From CAYRXM01 sp964449465 (GTDB lineage: Bacteria; Chloroflexota; Anaerolineae; JAFGEY01): a stretch of 64,000 bases of DNA. The stretch is from contig CAYVBK010000027.1 of the NCBI GenBank assembly GCA_964449465.1, positions 5,685 through 69,684 of the forward strand, in the 5' to 3' direction. Each line of letters opens with the position of its first letter. Within the stretch, counting starts at the first letter, position 1. This document shows positions 40,948 to 49,725 of the stretch, in pieces. The notes under the pieces are model-generated. The model worked only from the letters and a program-made list of their open reading frames with translations, ran no database searches and was not told the origin of the DNA. The translations under genes were made by a program, and so were the position numbers.

Positions 40948-41511
40948 TCATCCTCCCCTTGACAAACGAACCCCCATCAAACCGTTAAAAAATCCGCCAT
41001 AGATCGAGGCCAACTCGCACACTCGAAACCGCTCGCGCACGGCGGCCTCAAAGCCCTGCCAGCTAAAAATGGGCAACTCGGCCGGCGGCTCGGCGGCAAA
41101 CAAGACCCCGCCCGGCTTGAGCAGCCGATACACCTCGGCCACCGCGTCCGGCACATCGGTCACGTGATGAAACACGCCAAAGGTGAACACGGCATCAAAC
41201 CGCGCCTCGGCCAGGCCCACCGCCGCCAGATCGCCCACCCACACATGCGCCGCCGGACACATAGCCCGGGCCAGACGCGCCTCGTCCGGCAAAAAATCAA
41301 AGGCACACAACAACGATGGTCGAAACAATTTGGCGATTAAATGAGTGCTATATCCGGCACCGCATCCAGCATCCAGAACCGCCTTGCCGGTCAGATGCAA
41401 ACCATGTTGAGCCAGCCAGCGCCGCCACAAGGGAAACTCGTAATACCGCTGAAAGGCGTGACGTAGCGGGCTGTTCATCAATTTGATCTCGCGCGCATCC
41501 ATTTCGGCCAA
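40948..41511 (-). CDS. Class I SAM-dependent methyltransferase
   Basis: This 187-residue protein has the SAM-binding motif I 'VLDAGCGAGYSTHL' and post-motifs 'FDAVFTFGVFHHV' and 'RLLKPGGVLF', typical of UbiE-type small-molecule or lipid methyltransferases. The substrate is unknown. I start it at TTG 41511 because GTGGAGG lies nine bases upstream; the ATG at 41502 is too far from that site. The upstream GH116 gene ends four bases before, so translation is likely coupled. The VTT protein gene follows without a gap. Confidence 0.85.
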   Translation of the reverse strand: MAEMDAREIKLMNSPLRHAFQRYYEFPLWRRWLAQHGLHLTGKAVLDAGCGAGYSTHLIAKLFRPSLLCAFDFLPDEARLARAMCPAAHVWVGDLAAVGLAEARFDAVFTFGVFHHVTDVPDAVAEVYRLLKPGGVLFAAEPPAELPIFSWQGFEAAVRERFRVCELASIYGGFFNGLMGVRLSRGG

Positions 41512-41515
41512 TTGA

Positions 41516-44176
41516 CTATGCCTCCACCATCAACGACTGCCCGGCGCGAATCGTCGCCGCGTCGGCCAGGATCAGGCAGGTGCCGTCCCATGTCGCAGCC
41601 ACAGCCGCGCCGTCCAGCAACACCCGGGGCGCGGGCAGTAGATTCACCGCCCCCAGCCGCAGCGATTTTACAACCAATTCGCCATACTCGACCGACAGCC
41701 GCACCGCCCACCGCTGCCCATCAAAGGTCTGCTCAAAACGCCCCCAACCGCCGCCCAGCGACCAAAAGCAACAGAAATGCTGCGGGTTGAGGCGCGGTGA
41801 AAAACCAATGTACTCCCGCCCGGCATCAAACTCAAACCCAGACAGGGCCGTGAGCAGCCCCCAGGAAGACATTGAGCGAGCGTAATGGCTGCCGCACTCA
41901 AACTCATTCCAGGGGTTGCGCTTGTCGCCGTCAAAGCGGCGGCGCACACCCCGCACGATGCTCAGCCCTTCCTCCACAAACCCCTCATAGATCAGATGGC
42001 TGGCCACCTGATACTCGAAACCCGGCCACACCTCATCGGAATACGGAAACGGCAGTTCGGGCCGCCCGCCGCACGGCCAGGTACAAAGCAACAGGCCTTG
42101 CTCGTCGTTCAGGGCATAGATGCGCTGGGCATTAGGGTGATTCCAAAAATCGCGCCGCCAGTTGTACTTGAAAATGGACTGCAAAGCCTGACGCACATGC
42201 TCACGCTCGAACACATACCCCAACCCGCACAGCGTCGCCAACCATTGGCCCAGCAATTGGTCGGACAGGCAACCTGCGCCGTATTGATACTTGGGCGCGC
42301 CGGGAATTTGCCCGCCCATACTCTTGTCCAATGCCAGCGGCGAGGTTTTGTAGGCTTCCGGGTTGATTTTTTGCACATAAAACTCGCCGTTGAACAACTC
42401 GGCATCCATTTTGGCCCACCCCTGCTCATACAGGGTGCGATACTCGTCGGCCTGCGCCACCTCGCCCAGATGCTGCGCCATCTCTTCGGCGGCGCGCAAG
42501 GCGCCCAGATAAAAGCTGCCCATCAGGGTGTTCGGTCCCCAAAACTCGATGTCATAGGTATTGTGCTGCACCCCTTCCATCACCCCATCGCGATCCAGGT
42601 CCCAGGCCTTCCAGGCATAGGCCAGCGATTTTTTGACCGGTTCCCACAGACTGCGCAGCCACTCGTCATCGCCGCACAGCTTCCAATCGCGATATACCTT
42701 GAGAACGCCACCCATCTGCCCATCGGCAGCGGCGTGAAAATCCCACGGCGGCGTGCCAAGCGGCAATTGGATACGAAAGCCCATGTGTCCATCATCGCCC
42801 AGGTTGTAAGTATAATCGGCGGTGCGCATGCTGCGCTCCAACGCCGGAAAGAGAAAAGCCAATGTCTGCGCATAGTTCCACACATGGGTGCAAGAACCTT
42901 CGCAGCAGCCCGCCGCGCTGTGACAGCCCTCAAAGCCGTAAAACGTGCCGGGCGGTGTGCGCGGCCCGGCCGGCAGACGCAGGCAGGTGCCGGTCTTGAG
43001 AATAGACATCTGGCTGGACAAAGCATCCAGGACATAGGGCGGCAGTGTAGAGGAAAACAGAGCATCGTGAAAAAGCCGGGTATGTGCGTCAAGCCGCGCC
43101 GCGTGCTGTGCCACATACGCTGCCACCAACCAGGCGTCAGCAAACAGCATAGCGTAATAGTTCGGCCAGACCGGGCGCATCTCCTGGCCGTCCAGCCCGA
43201 CGGCTGCCTGTCCCCAGTATTTGATAAAATTGGGAAAATACCAGGTAATGAACAGCGGCAGCGTCACCGTGTCGCCGGGAGCCATGTCGGCCTGAAGCAC
43301 TAGTGAACCAATGTCGCCCCGCCCCCACGGCGAAGGCTCGTCATAGATGCGCTCGCTCAATGTGCCGGTGGCCGAAAACTCGTCCCAAAAACGCTGCAAC
43401 GGGTCGAACCAACTGCCGCGAAACCAACAGGTCTGATGCTCCACCCGCTCCCACGTCGTCGCCAGAGCCAGCGAGCCGAATTTAGGGTCGTTGGACGAAT
43501 AACGCTCACTCGACATAAACAGGCCGCGCATCCCATCGCCATCGCGATAGGCATTGACGCTGCCTCCCACCGACGGCGCGTTGAACGGCCCCTCGCCGGC
43601 ATACCCCACCGCATTGTACAGGTTGGCTGCCAGAGCCACCCGCACCGGTTTGTCGCTCAAATTACGCAGCGTAACGTGAAATATCGCCACCGGCAGACTG
43701 GAATCATCGGCATTGAGCGGAATGAACGGATTGTACGCTTCCAGCGTCACCTGCAGAGGCACATCGGGGTCGCTCAACTCGACGCGGGCCAGGGGATATT
43801 CGCCGTAAAAAGCGACCTGGCGAAAATGCGGCAGCCCGGCGCCGGTGTCACGGGTCACACCAAAACCAAACCCGCCAAACTGCACCGACCCCGCGCCGGA
43901 AAAAGGCCCCTGCGGCGGCCCTTGCATCACCTTGCACACCGATGGCTGCCCCTCTGCCTGCGCCCACAGGGTGAAAAACGTGCCGGGCATCATCGAGCCA
44001 AAATTGGGCCGATTGAAAATCTCCCAATCTACCAGCGCACCCGTGCCAGACAGCGATACACTGCCCGTGCCGATGCCGCCCAGCGGAAAGGCAATCTGGC
44101 TCAACTGCCGCCCGGTATACGGGGGCAGCGGGCCGAGTTGATGCAACTCGTCGTGCGTATAGCCGTCTTGCTTCAT
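41516..44176 (-). CDS. GH116-family glycosidase (GBA2/DUF608 type)
   Basis: This 886-residue protein matches glucosylceramidase-like GH116 enzymes, including archaeal/bacterial beta-glucosidase/xylosidase. The N-terminal beta-domain opens with 'IAFPLGGIGTGSVSLSGTGALVDWEIFNRP' (key residues GGIGTGS and W-I-NRP). The C-terminal (alpha/alpha)6 DUF608 barrel contains 'CTHVWNYAQ', 'HNTYDIEFWGPN' and 'PYSDEVWPGFEYQVA'. There is no signal peptide, so it likely acts on imported or cytosolic beta-glycosides. The ATG at 44176 follows AAGGAGGTAACT; the longer frame to 44296 runs over the MNT gene end. It is in the same direction as Gfo/Idh and DapA-like genes upstream. Confidence 0.92.
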   Translation of the reverse strand: MKQDGYTHDELHQLGPLPPYTGRQLSQIAFPLGGIGTGSVSLSGTGALVDWEIFNRPNFGSMMPGTFFTLWAQAEGQPSVCKVMQGPPQGPFSGAGSVQFGGFGFGVTRDTGAGLPHFRQVAFYGEYPLARVELSDPDVPLQVTLEAYNPFIPLNADDSSLPVAIFHVTLRNLSDKPVRVALAANLYNAVGYAGEGPFNAPSVGGSVNAYRDGDGMRGLFMSSERYSSNDPKFGSLALATTWERVEHQTCWFRGSWFDPLQRFWDEFSATGTLSERIYDEPSPWGRGDIGSLVLQADMAPGDTVTLPLFITWYFPNFIKYWGQAAVGLDGQEMRPVWPNYYAMLFADAWLVAAYVAQHAARLDAHTRLFHDALFSSTLPPYVLDALSSQMSILKTGTCLRLPAGPRTPPGTFYGFEGCHSAAGCCEGSCTHVWNYAQTLAFLFPALERSMRTADYTYNLGDDGHMGFRIQLPLGTPPWDFHAAADGQMGGVLKVYRDWKLCGDDEWLRSLWEPVKKSLAYAWKAWDLDRDGVMEGVQHNTYDIEFWGPNTLMGSFYLGALRAAEEMAQHLGEVAQADEYRTLYEQGWAKMDAELFNGEFYVQKINPEAYKTSPLALDKSMGGQIPGAPKYQYGAGCLSDQLLGQWLATLCGLGYVFEREHVRQALQSIFKYNWRRDFWNHPNAQRIYALNDEQGLLLCTWPCGGRPELPFPYSDEVWPGFEYQVASHLIYEGFVEEGLSIVRGVRRRFDGDKRNPWNEFECGSHYARSMSSWGLLTALSGFEFDAGREYIGFSPRLNPQHFCCFWSLGGGWGRFEQTFDGQRWAVRLSVEYGELVVKSLRLGAVNLLPAPRVLLDGAAVAATWDGTCLILADAATIRAGQSLMVEA

Positions 44177-44247
44177 AGTTACCTCCTTGCGCCCAATGAG
44201 CCGCGCAATCAATGGATCGCCAACCGCCGCCAACGGACAGCCGACGA

Positions 44248-44556
44248 TTACAGATTCGCCGCTATTTGCCGCCCCGACACAATCGCCCGATACCATTCCG
44301 GCGATGTATCACAGAGATGTTCAAACTCGGCCTGCGTATAAACAAACAAATCAACACCCACCGGAAAGCCAACCGGCAAATAGACCGGCGGGCGGCCGCG
44401 GGGCGGCAGGTCCGAATGAGAGACGATCAGACACAGGTCCACATCGCTGCCCGGCATGGGAATCCCATTGACCCATGAGCCAAACCAAATGACCCGTTCG
44501 ATCTCGGGGTGAGCGGCCAAAAGGTCGGCGACATAGGCATCTACTGCCGCCGTCAT
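44248..44556 (-). CDS. MNT-type minimal nucleotidyltransferase (antitoxin-like)
   Basis: This 102-residue protein has the Pol-beta-like nucleotidyltransferase motif 'WFGSWVNGIPMPGSDVDLCLIV' (G-S-x10-D-x-D at about 25-45). It lies eight bases after a HEPN-domain gene; such HEPN-MNT pairs are toxin-antitoxin modules in which the MNT enzyme modifies and inactivates the HEPN RNase. The ATG at 44556 follows TAGGGCGCAA; the longer frame to 44748 overlaps the HEPN gene. A 71-bp gap separates it from GH116. Confidence 0.87.
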   Translation of the reverse strand: MTAAVDAYVADLLAAHPEIERVIWFGSWVNGIPMPGSDVDLCLIVSHSDLPPRGRPPVYLPVGFPVGVDLFVYTQAEFEHLCDTSPEWYRAIVSGRQIAANL

Positions 44557-44563
44557 TTGCGCC

Positions 44564-44956
44564 CTATTCGCCGATCTGACCTGCACAGAACTCAAGGATC
44601 GCCTCCGCATGCCCGATGGCCGTCTGCGCTTCTTGCGCCGTATAAAAATCGGTCGGCGCGCCCGATGCAAACCCATTTGGATAGCGGGTCGGAATATAGT
44701 GCTTGTCCAGCATCCGGGCGCAATCAACCAACGCCGCAGATGGCGCAATTTCGAACGGCAAATTGCCGATCAAGGCCGTTAGTGTGTGCCCCCAGGCTTC
44801 CATCCCCAGCCGTTGAAAGAGTGCTTTGAGCGATTTTTCGGCGGCCTGCTGTGCAGCAAAGCAACTCCACTCATAATCGCCGCTGGCCAGGGCGTTACGG
44901 GCATGGCGCAAATCGGCCTGCGCCTGGCGAAACCAATCGGCGTAACGGTTGCCCAT
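44564..44956 (-). CDS. HEPN-domain protein (toxin-like)
   Basis: This 130-residue helical protein belongs to the HEPN family that partners MNT. It starts 'YADWFRQAQADLRHARNAL' and has 'WSCFAAQQAAEKSLKALF' and 'LDKHYIPTRYPN', typical of the family. HEPN partners are RNases or ribosome inhibitors; a classical R-x4-6-H motif is not obvious, so activity is uncertain. GGAAGGAGCTTTTT precedes the ATG at 44956. It forms a two-gene module with the MNT gene. The Gfo/Idh gene upstream ends 50 bp away. Confidence 0.88.
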   Translation of the reverse strand: MGNRYADWFRQAQADLRHARNALASGDYEWSCFAAQQAAEKSLKALFQRLGMEAWGHTLTALIGNLPFEIAPSAALVDCARMLDKHYIPTRYPNGFASGAPTDFYTAQEAQTAIGHAEAILEFCAGQIGE

Positions 44957-45006
44957 AAAAAGCTCCTTCCAGACCTCCGAGATTTTGGCGCGGGGGCAGG
45001 CCGCCG

Positions 45007-46068
45007 TCACACATTCACCTCAACCTCGCGCCCTAGCCCGGCCGAGCGTTGAATGGCGTCCAGCACCGCCATCACGGTCAGACATTCCTCGCCAGAGGCG
45101 ATCAACGGCGCGGCGGGGTTGCGGATGCAGTCAATGAAATGGCGGCGCGGATTCAGCCCCTCACCTGCTTCTACCTCTTTGATCTCGACCGTGTCGGTGT
45201 GCAGTTCGCCCCAGCGCGGCTCGGAAAACAGTTTGGGCGGATAGACCTGCAAGCCAGCCCGCGTGCCAAAAATGCGCACGTTCATCTCGTTGTCCTGGTT
45301 GGCCGCCCAACTCACATCAAACGCGGCAGTCACACCGTTTTCAAAGCGCACAAACGCCGACGACAGCTCGTCAATGTCATACTTGATGCCGCGCCGGGCA
45401 AATTCGTCGTTCCACAAATTGCGATAACTGGCCGCCGAGACGGTCAACGGGCGAGGATTGCCCATCAACCACCAGGTCAGGTCGAACATGTGCACGCCGA
45501 TGTCAAACAGCGCGCCGGCGCCAGCCTTGTCGCGGTCTACAAACCAGGCTCCGCGCCCCATCGAACCGCCAGACGAAAAATGGATCACCGGCACGCCGCG
45601 CCGCCGGATCCAGGTAGAACGAGCATAATAAATATCGCCCAACTCACCCCGCTCGACCAGCCCATGCAAAGACAGGTTTTCGGGTTTGAAACGTTGGCTC
45701 ATGCCGATCATCAGCCGCTTGTTCTGCGCCCGCGCCGTCTCGACCATCTGTTGGGCATCGGTCAGGGTGATGGCCATGGGCTTTTCACAGTACACGTGCA
45801 GACCGCGCTCCAGCGCCTCAATGGCAATCTGGGCGTGCATCCAGTTTGGCACGGCGATGCTGATGGCATCCAGGTTGGCAATGCCCCACAGGTCGTGATA
45901 GTCGGTCACGACCCGCTCGGCGCCGTATTCTTTGGCAAATTGGGTGGCTTCGGCTTTGTTCAAATCACACACCGCCGCCAGTTTGACGTTGGGACATTTG
46001 ACAAAATCTTGCATGTGATAGCGGCCCATGCCGGTGCCGATCACAGCGACACGCAACGGTATATCCAT
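45007..46068 (-). CDS. Gfo/Idh/MocA-family oxidoreductase
   Basis: This 353-residue NAD(P)-dependent sugar oxidoreductase has an intact Rossmann motif 'VAVIGTGMGRYHM' and the family's catalytic 'CEKPMAIT' motif. Also present are 'GIHMFDLTWWLMG'-like helix sequence (here 'IGVHMFDLTWW') and a C-terminal beta-sheet domain. It probably oxidises a cyclic sugar or inositol-like polyol in the cytoplasm. GAGGAGGCAAG precedes the ATG at 46068, nine bases after the SanA-like gene. The DapA-like gene upstream in the operon is another candidate sugar-acid enzyme. Confidence 0.92.
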   Translation of the reverse strand: MDIPLRVAVIGTGMGRYHMQDFVKCPNVKLAAVCDLNKAEATQFAKEYGAERVVTDYHDLWGIANLDAISIAVPNWMHAQIAIEALERGLHVYCEKPMAITLTDAQQMVETARAQNKRLMIGMSQRFKPENLSLHGLVERGELGDIYYARSTWIRRRGVPVIHFSSGGSMGRGAWFVDRDKAGAGALFDIGVHMFDLTWWLMGNPRPLTVSAASYRNLWNDEFARRGIKYDIDELSSAFVRFENGVTAAFDVSWAANQDNEMNVRIFGTRAGLQVYPPKLFSEPRWGELHTDTVEIKEVEAGEGLNPRRHFIDCIRNPAAPLIASGEECLTVMAVLDAIQRSAGLGREVEVNV

Positions 46069-46077
46069 CTTGCCTCC

Positions 46078-46749
46078 TCAATTAAAAATGGGCAATTTTT
46101 CGCCCAAAACCGGTGTGGGATGAAGAATGTGCAAATCCAGCCAGGCATTGGCAACCGCAGCCACCTCGCGCCACCACCAGAACCGCGCCGCTCGATACGG
46201 CTGCCGGTCGGCGACCACCCCCACCACGTCCAGGCCGAGGCTGTCGCACAAATACAAGGCACGATCCAGGTGAAACTGTTGCGTCACCAACACCGCCTCT
46301 GTCACCTCGAAAATATAGCCGGCGCGATAACAGGTGTCAAACGTGCGCCGCCCGGCATAATCCAGCACAATGTCGGCGTCTGGCACACCCAATTCGAGCG
46401 CATACTGCCGCATCGCCCCCGGCTCGTTGTAATCCACAAAGCGATTGTCGCCGCTCATCAACAGTTTGCGCACCTTGCCGGCCTTGTACAACTCGGCGGC
46501 CGTCCACACCCGGTCGGCCAGGGCAGTCATCGGTCGCCCGTCGGCAGTGATGCCGGCGCCAAAGACAATAGCTACTGAACGTTTTGGCACGTCTTGAATC
46601 GTATAGATGCGTTTTTTGTACTTGATGCTGACCCACCAGCGCAAAAGCAGCGGCGAGACGGCAGCAGCAATCACCATCAGCCCCACAGCCCAAGCCGTCT
46701 TGACCCACCAGGGCCGCCGGGCGATCTGTTTGATCCACGCTCTGGTCAT
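46078..46749 (-). CDS. SanA/YdcF-like DUF218 membrane protein
   Basis: This 223-residue protein has one N-terminal membrane helix ('WAVGLMVIAAAVSPLLL') and a periplasm-facing DUF218 domain. The domain contains 'SVAIVFGAGI', 'LMSGDNRF', 'NEPGAMRQYALELGVP' and 'VLVTQQFHLDRALYLCDSLG', matching E. coli SanA, which helps envelope barrier function. The ATG at 46749 overlaps the TGA of the DapA-like gene (ATGA), so translation is coupled; the long upstream extension to 47154 is a shadow. Its activity is unknown in the family. Confidence 0.88.
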   Translation of the reverse strand: MTRAWIKQIARRPWWVKTAWAVGLMVIAAAVSPLLLRWWVSIKYKKRIYTIQDVPKRSVAIVFGAGITADGRPMTALADRVWTAAELYKAGKVRKLLMSGDNRFVDYNEPGAMRQYALELGVPDADIVLDYAGRRTFDTCYRAGYIFEVTEAVLVTQQFHLDRALYLCDSLGLDVVGVVADRQPYRAARFWWWREVAAVANAWLDLHILHPTPVLGEKLPIFN

Positions 46750-47651
46750 AGCAGGCCGACCAGGCTTCCGGCCGCGTCGAACCATTGGGCAGCGCAACAG
46801 TCCAGAGCGTAACGCACTTCGGGGGTCAGCGGCGAGGCGGTATGGCGCGAACGGGCGGCAATCGGCACGCCGCGCCGACTCAACAGATATTTGCTGCCCT
46901 GCGGATGCACCACCCGCTGCGCCAGCTCCAGAGCGCACAGGTGCGCATGCAGCCGGTCGGCGTCGGAGCGGCCAGTGCGGCCAGCCTCGATCACTGCGCC
47001 CACCAGGTCGGGCAGCCAGATGGCGGCGATGCTCATCGTGCCCGGTGATCCGGCGCGCACCGCCTGAAGCAGATAGGGTGTGTTGGCTTGCAGCAGAGCC
47101 AGCGGCGTGCCTCGAGTGGCGGCCAACAGCGACCTGATCTTGTTCAGATCGCAACTTGTCTCTTTATAGGCCGCAAACCGCCCGCTCTGCGCCAATGTAC
47201 GCACCAGGCCTACGCTCAGGTGGTACGCTCTCGGCACAGGACACTCGTACAACCCCAACGGCGCATCTATTTGTTCAACCAGGGTCAGATAATATCGCTC
47301 AAGGTCGGCGTCGGTGTCGAGAAACGGCGGCACCACCAGCATCACCACATCGGCGCCGGCAGCAGCGACGCGGCGACAAAAATCAATGTGCGCCTCGACC
47401 GTTTCGCCCAGGTTGCCGGTCGCCGCCACCGGCACGCGACCACCTGCCACGCGCACCGCTTCTTTAACCAACACCAAACGTTCTGTCTCATCGAGAAGAT
47501 ACATCTCGCTAGACAGGCAGTTGGCATACAAACCGCCCACACCATGAGCGATGTACCATTCGATCATGGCCTGATAGGCATCTCGATCAATGCGCAAATT
47601 TTCATCAAACGGCGTGACCATCACCGGCCACGCCCCGGCATATCGGTTCAT
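46746..47651 (-). CDS. DapA/NanA-family lyase or aldolase
   Basis: This 301-residue TIM-barrel protein belongs to the dihydrodipicolinate synthase superfamily. The Schiff-base lysine is in 'FAAYKETSCD' (near 165), the catalytic tyrosine in 'LGLYECPVP' (near 138), and the substrate-carboxylate loop 'NCLSSEMYLL' replaces the usual GTTGE. The last change suggests an aldolase or dehydratase for sugar acids rather than lysine synthesis. TAGGAGACAG precedes the ATG. It lies eight bases after the DnaC-like gene and overlaps the SanA-like gene. Confidence 0.85.
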   Translation of the reverse strand: MNRYAGAWPVMVTPFDENLRIDRDAYQAMIEWYIAHGVGGLYANCLSSEMYLLDETERLVLVKEAVRVAGGRVPVAATGNLGETVEAHIDFCRRVAAAGADVVMLVVPPFLDTDADLERYYLTLVEQIDAPLGLYECPVPRAYHLSVGLVRTLAQSGRFAAYKETSCDLNKIRSLLAATRGTPLALLQANTPYLLQAVRAGSPGTMSIAAIWLPDLVGAVIEAGRTGRSDADRLHAHLCALELAQRVVHPQGSKYLLSRRGVPIAARSRHTASPLTPEVRYALDCCAAQWFDAAGSLVGLL

Positions 47652-47659
47652 CCTGTCTC

Positions 47660-48988
47660 CTAGATGGTATCGGTCAATTTGCCACGCCGCCGCGTTTTCG
47701 CTACCGCCGACCTACCGCGAAAAGGCGGGGCGGTGATGCCGCAAATCTGACAGCGCAGTTGGTTGAGAAAGCGCGAACGTAGACGGGCGTCTATTTCGTC
47801 TATGCGCTGCGCTGTCGTCACCACAGTAGGCATGCGGGCGTTGTAACGATAGTTGAACAGTTGATACAGCTTTTCTTTGGCCCAAGACGTGGCGCTCTCG
47901 GTGCCCAGATCGTCCAGCACCAGCAGCGGAACACGGCGAATTTGCTCAAACAGCTTGTCATAAGACACGGTGCTTTGCGGGCTAAACGTGGCGCGCAGGT
48001 GATCCAGCAAATCTGGCACGGTCAAGAAATGCGCCGGGCGGCGTTGACGGGTTTGCTCATTGGCAATGGCCGCCGCCAGATGGGTCTTGCCACAGCCATA
48101 GGGGCCGATCAACACCAGCCAATCGCGCGGCTCGCGGGCATAGGCCTGCGCCATTTGACAGGCATGACGCAGTGTCTCCAGGTCGTCGGCGTCCACGTCA
48201 TCTCGATGCACATCAAACGTGGCAAATGTCTTGTCCAGGTGCAGGCCCAGACTGCTCAATTCGGAATGTTCATCGCTCATGCCGCTGGCGCGATAATCGG
48301 GGGCAAAAATCGGCACCGTGTGCACCATATCGGTAGCATTGAGCCGTGAGCGAATGCGCACTTCGATCTCGTCCAGTTCGCAATTGGTGGTAATGACCGT
48401 CGGCAGGTGGGCATTGTAGCGGTAATTGAAAATCTGGTACAGCTTTTCATCGGCCCACGAGGTGCTGCTCTGGGTGCCTAGATCGTCCAAAATGAGCAGC
48501 GGATGGGTGCGCACCTCTTCAAACCGCTCATCATAGCGCACCGGGCTGGCCGGGCCATAAGCAGCCCGCAAATAATCGAGCAGGTCGGGCACCACCACAA
48601 ACAAGGCCGGCTGCCCCATTTCGATGCGGTAGTGAGCGATGGCCGCAGCCAGGTGCGTCTTGCCGCAGCCGTATCCGCCGCGAAACATCAGCCAGCCTTC
48701 CGGGTTTTGGGCAAAGGCGCGGGCATATTCAAAGGCGCGGCGCAGGTTTTCCTGCTGATCGGGGTTCAGGGCCTTGCCGGCCGGCGAAAAGGTGTCAAAG
48801 GTCATACCGGCCAGATGATCCAGATTGCTCAGACGACGCAACTGCTCAGCGCGTCGCCGCGCCATCTCTTGGGATTTGCATTGACATGGCACGAGTTTCC
48901 CAAAATCGGGGTGACTCACCGGCACATCTTTGACCAGGTACCCCACTCCGTGACAAATGGGACACTCGTCGGGCAAAAAAATGCTCAA
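47660..48988 (-). CDS. Double DnaC/IstB-like ATPase (helicase-loader-like)
   Basis: This 442-residue protein contains a Cys-rich N-terminus (C9, C12, C35, C37; possible zinc site) and two consecutive DnaC/DnaI-type AAA+ domains. Domain one has Walker A 'GGYGCGKTHLAA' near 105 and Walker B 'LLILDDLGTQ'. Domain two has 'GPYGCGKTHLAA' near 297 and 'LLVLDDLGTE'. Both keep sensor-like 'VITTN'/'VVTTA' and an Arg-finger region. Normal loaders have one domain. It is transcribed downstream of dnaB and a DnaD-like gene, so helicase loading is the likely role. The start is TTG 48988 with GAGGAG eight bases upstream. Confidence 0.9.
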   Translation of the reverse strand: MSIFLPDECPICHGVGYLVKDVPVSHPDFGKLVPCQCKSQEMARRRAEQLRRLSNLDHLAGMTFDTFSPAGKALNPDQQENLRRAFEYARAFAQNPEGWLMFRGGYGCGKTHLAAAIAHYRIEMGQPALFVVVPDLLDYLRAAYGPASPVRYDERFEEVRTHPLLILDDLGTQSSTSWADEKLYQIFNYRYNAHLPTVITTNCELDEIEVRIRSRLNATDMVHTVPIFAPDYRASGMSDEHSELSSLGLHLDKTFATFDVHRDDVDADDLETLRHACQMAQAYAREPRDWLVLIGPYGCGKTHLAAAIANEQTRQRRPAHFLTVPDLLDHLRATFSPQSTVSYDKLFEQIRRVPLLVLDDLGTESATSWAKEKLYQLFNYRYNARMPTVVTTAQRIDEIDARLRSRFLNQLRCQICGITAPPFRGRSAVAKTRRRGKLTDTI

Positions 48989-49016
48989 AATTCACACTCC
49001 TCAAACCCATAGAAAA

Positions 49017-49718
49017 TCAATGATCAATCGCGTCGGCATAGGGTCCCTCGACATAGCGGCGGCGGTCTTGCTTGGATTCGGGCGGCCGCCCCGTCGTGCG
49101 GTCGTCGCGGCCATCGCGCGCCCACCGCTCCAAAATGCCGCGAATGTAGGCCCAACGGCGCACGTTTTGCCCGGCCGCGATGCGAAACGCATCCTCGATC
49201 CAATCGGGCGGAAAGATGCGCTCGGCCTCCAACAACTCTTGGGCCAGCATCGGCTGCAACAGGCCAATATTTTGCTCATACAGGTTGAAAATAGTGGGCC
49301 GCCGCGCCGACAGCCGCGCCGGCTCGAACGACTCTTCTGCCGGCCATTCGCCCTGCTCGATCTGTGCCAGTGCCGCCCGGCCACCCTCGCTGTTGAGAAA
49401 GAACCACTCTTGCTGTGCCTGGCCCGGTCGGCGCGCCTGCACCTGAAGCAGCGTCCCGCGCGCCACTGCCCGCTCCAGCCCCTCGCGCAGCGCATCGGCA
49501 TCCTGACGCAGAGCGCACATCAACCGCTCATCTCCAGCCAACTCGGCCAGGGTCACATAACGCACCGCCCCTTTTTTCTGCTGGATCAACCACAGGCAGG
49601 CCAGCGTCACCTGAAGCTCGGCCAGGTGATCGATCAGCGGCAACAGGTCGCTAAAAAATAGATCGGGGATGGGCGTAAATTCCAGTTTACCATCGGGAAA
49701 GCCGGCAAAACCCTGCAT
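49017..49718 (-). CDS. DnaD-like replication initiation protein
   Basis: This 233-residue protein has an N-terminal winged-helix-like segment and a C-terminal DnaD/DnaB_2 domain. The latter is recognisable from 'NLYEQNIGLLQPMLAQELLEAERIFPPDWIEDAF' (key residues YEQNIG, P, E, W, F) and 'NVRRWAYIRGILERW'. DnaD proteins remodel DNA and recruit the replicative helicase in Firmicutes; here it sits between dnaB and the loader. AGGGGGCCA precedes the ATG at 49718, eight bases from the dnaB stop. The 28-bp gap to the loader start contains GAGGAG. Confidence 0.85.
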   Translation of the reverse strand: MQGFAGFPDGKLEFTPIPDLFFSDLLPLIDHLAELQVTLACLWLIQQKKGAVRYVTLAELAGDERLMCALRQDADALREGLERAVARGTLLQVQARRPGQAQQEWFFLNSEGGRAALAQIEQGEWPAEESFEPARLSARRPTIFNLYEQNIGLLQPMLAQELLEAERIFPPDWIEDAFRIAAGQNVRRWAYIRGILERWARDGRDDRTTGRPPESKQDRRRYVEGPYADAIDH

Positions 49719-49725
49719 TGGCCCC

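Noticed and set aside
41885..43303. Plus-strand open frame of 472 codons opposite GH116
   Set aside because: Antisense to clear GH116 motifs, no ribosome site and composition typical of reverse-frame artefacts.
45049..46578. Plus-strand open frame of 509 codons
   Set aside because: Opposite the Gfo/Idh and SanA-like genes, which both have strong motifs and ribosome sites; no recognisable domain.
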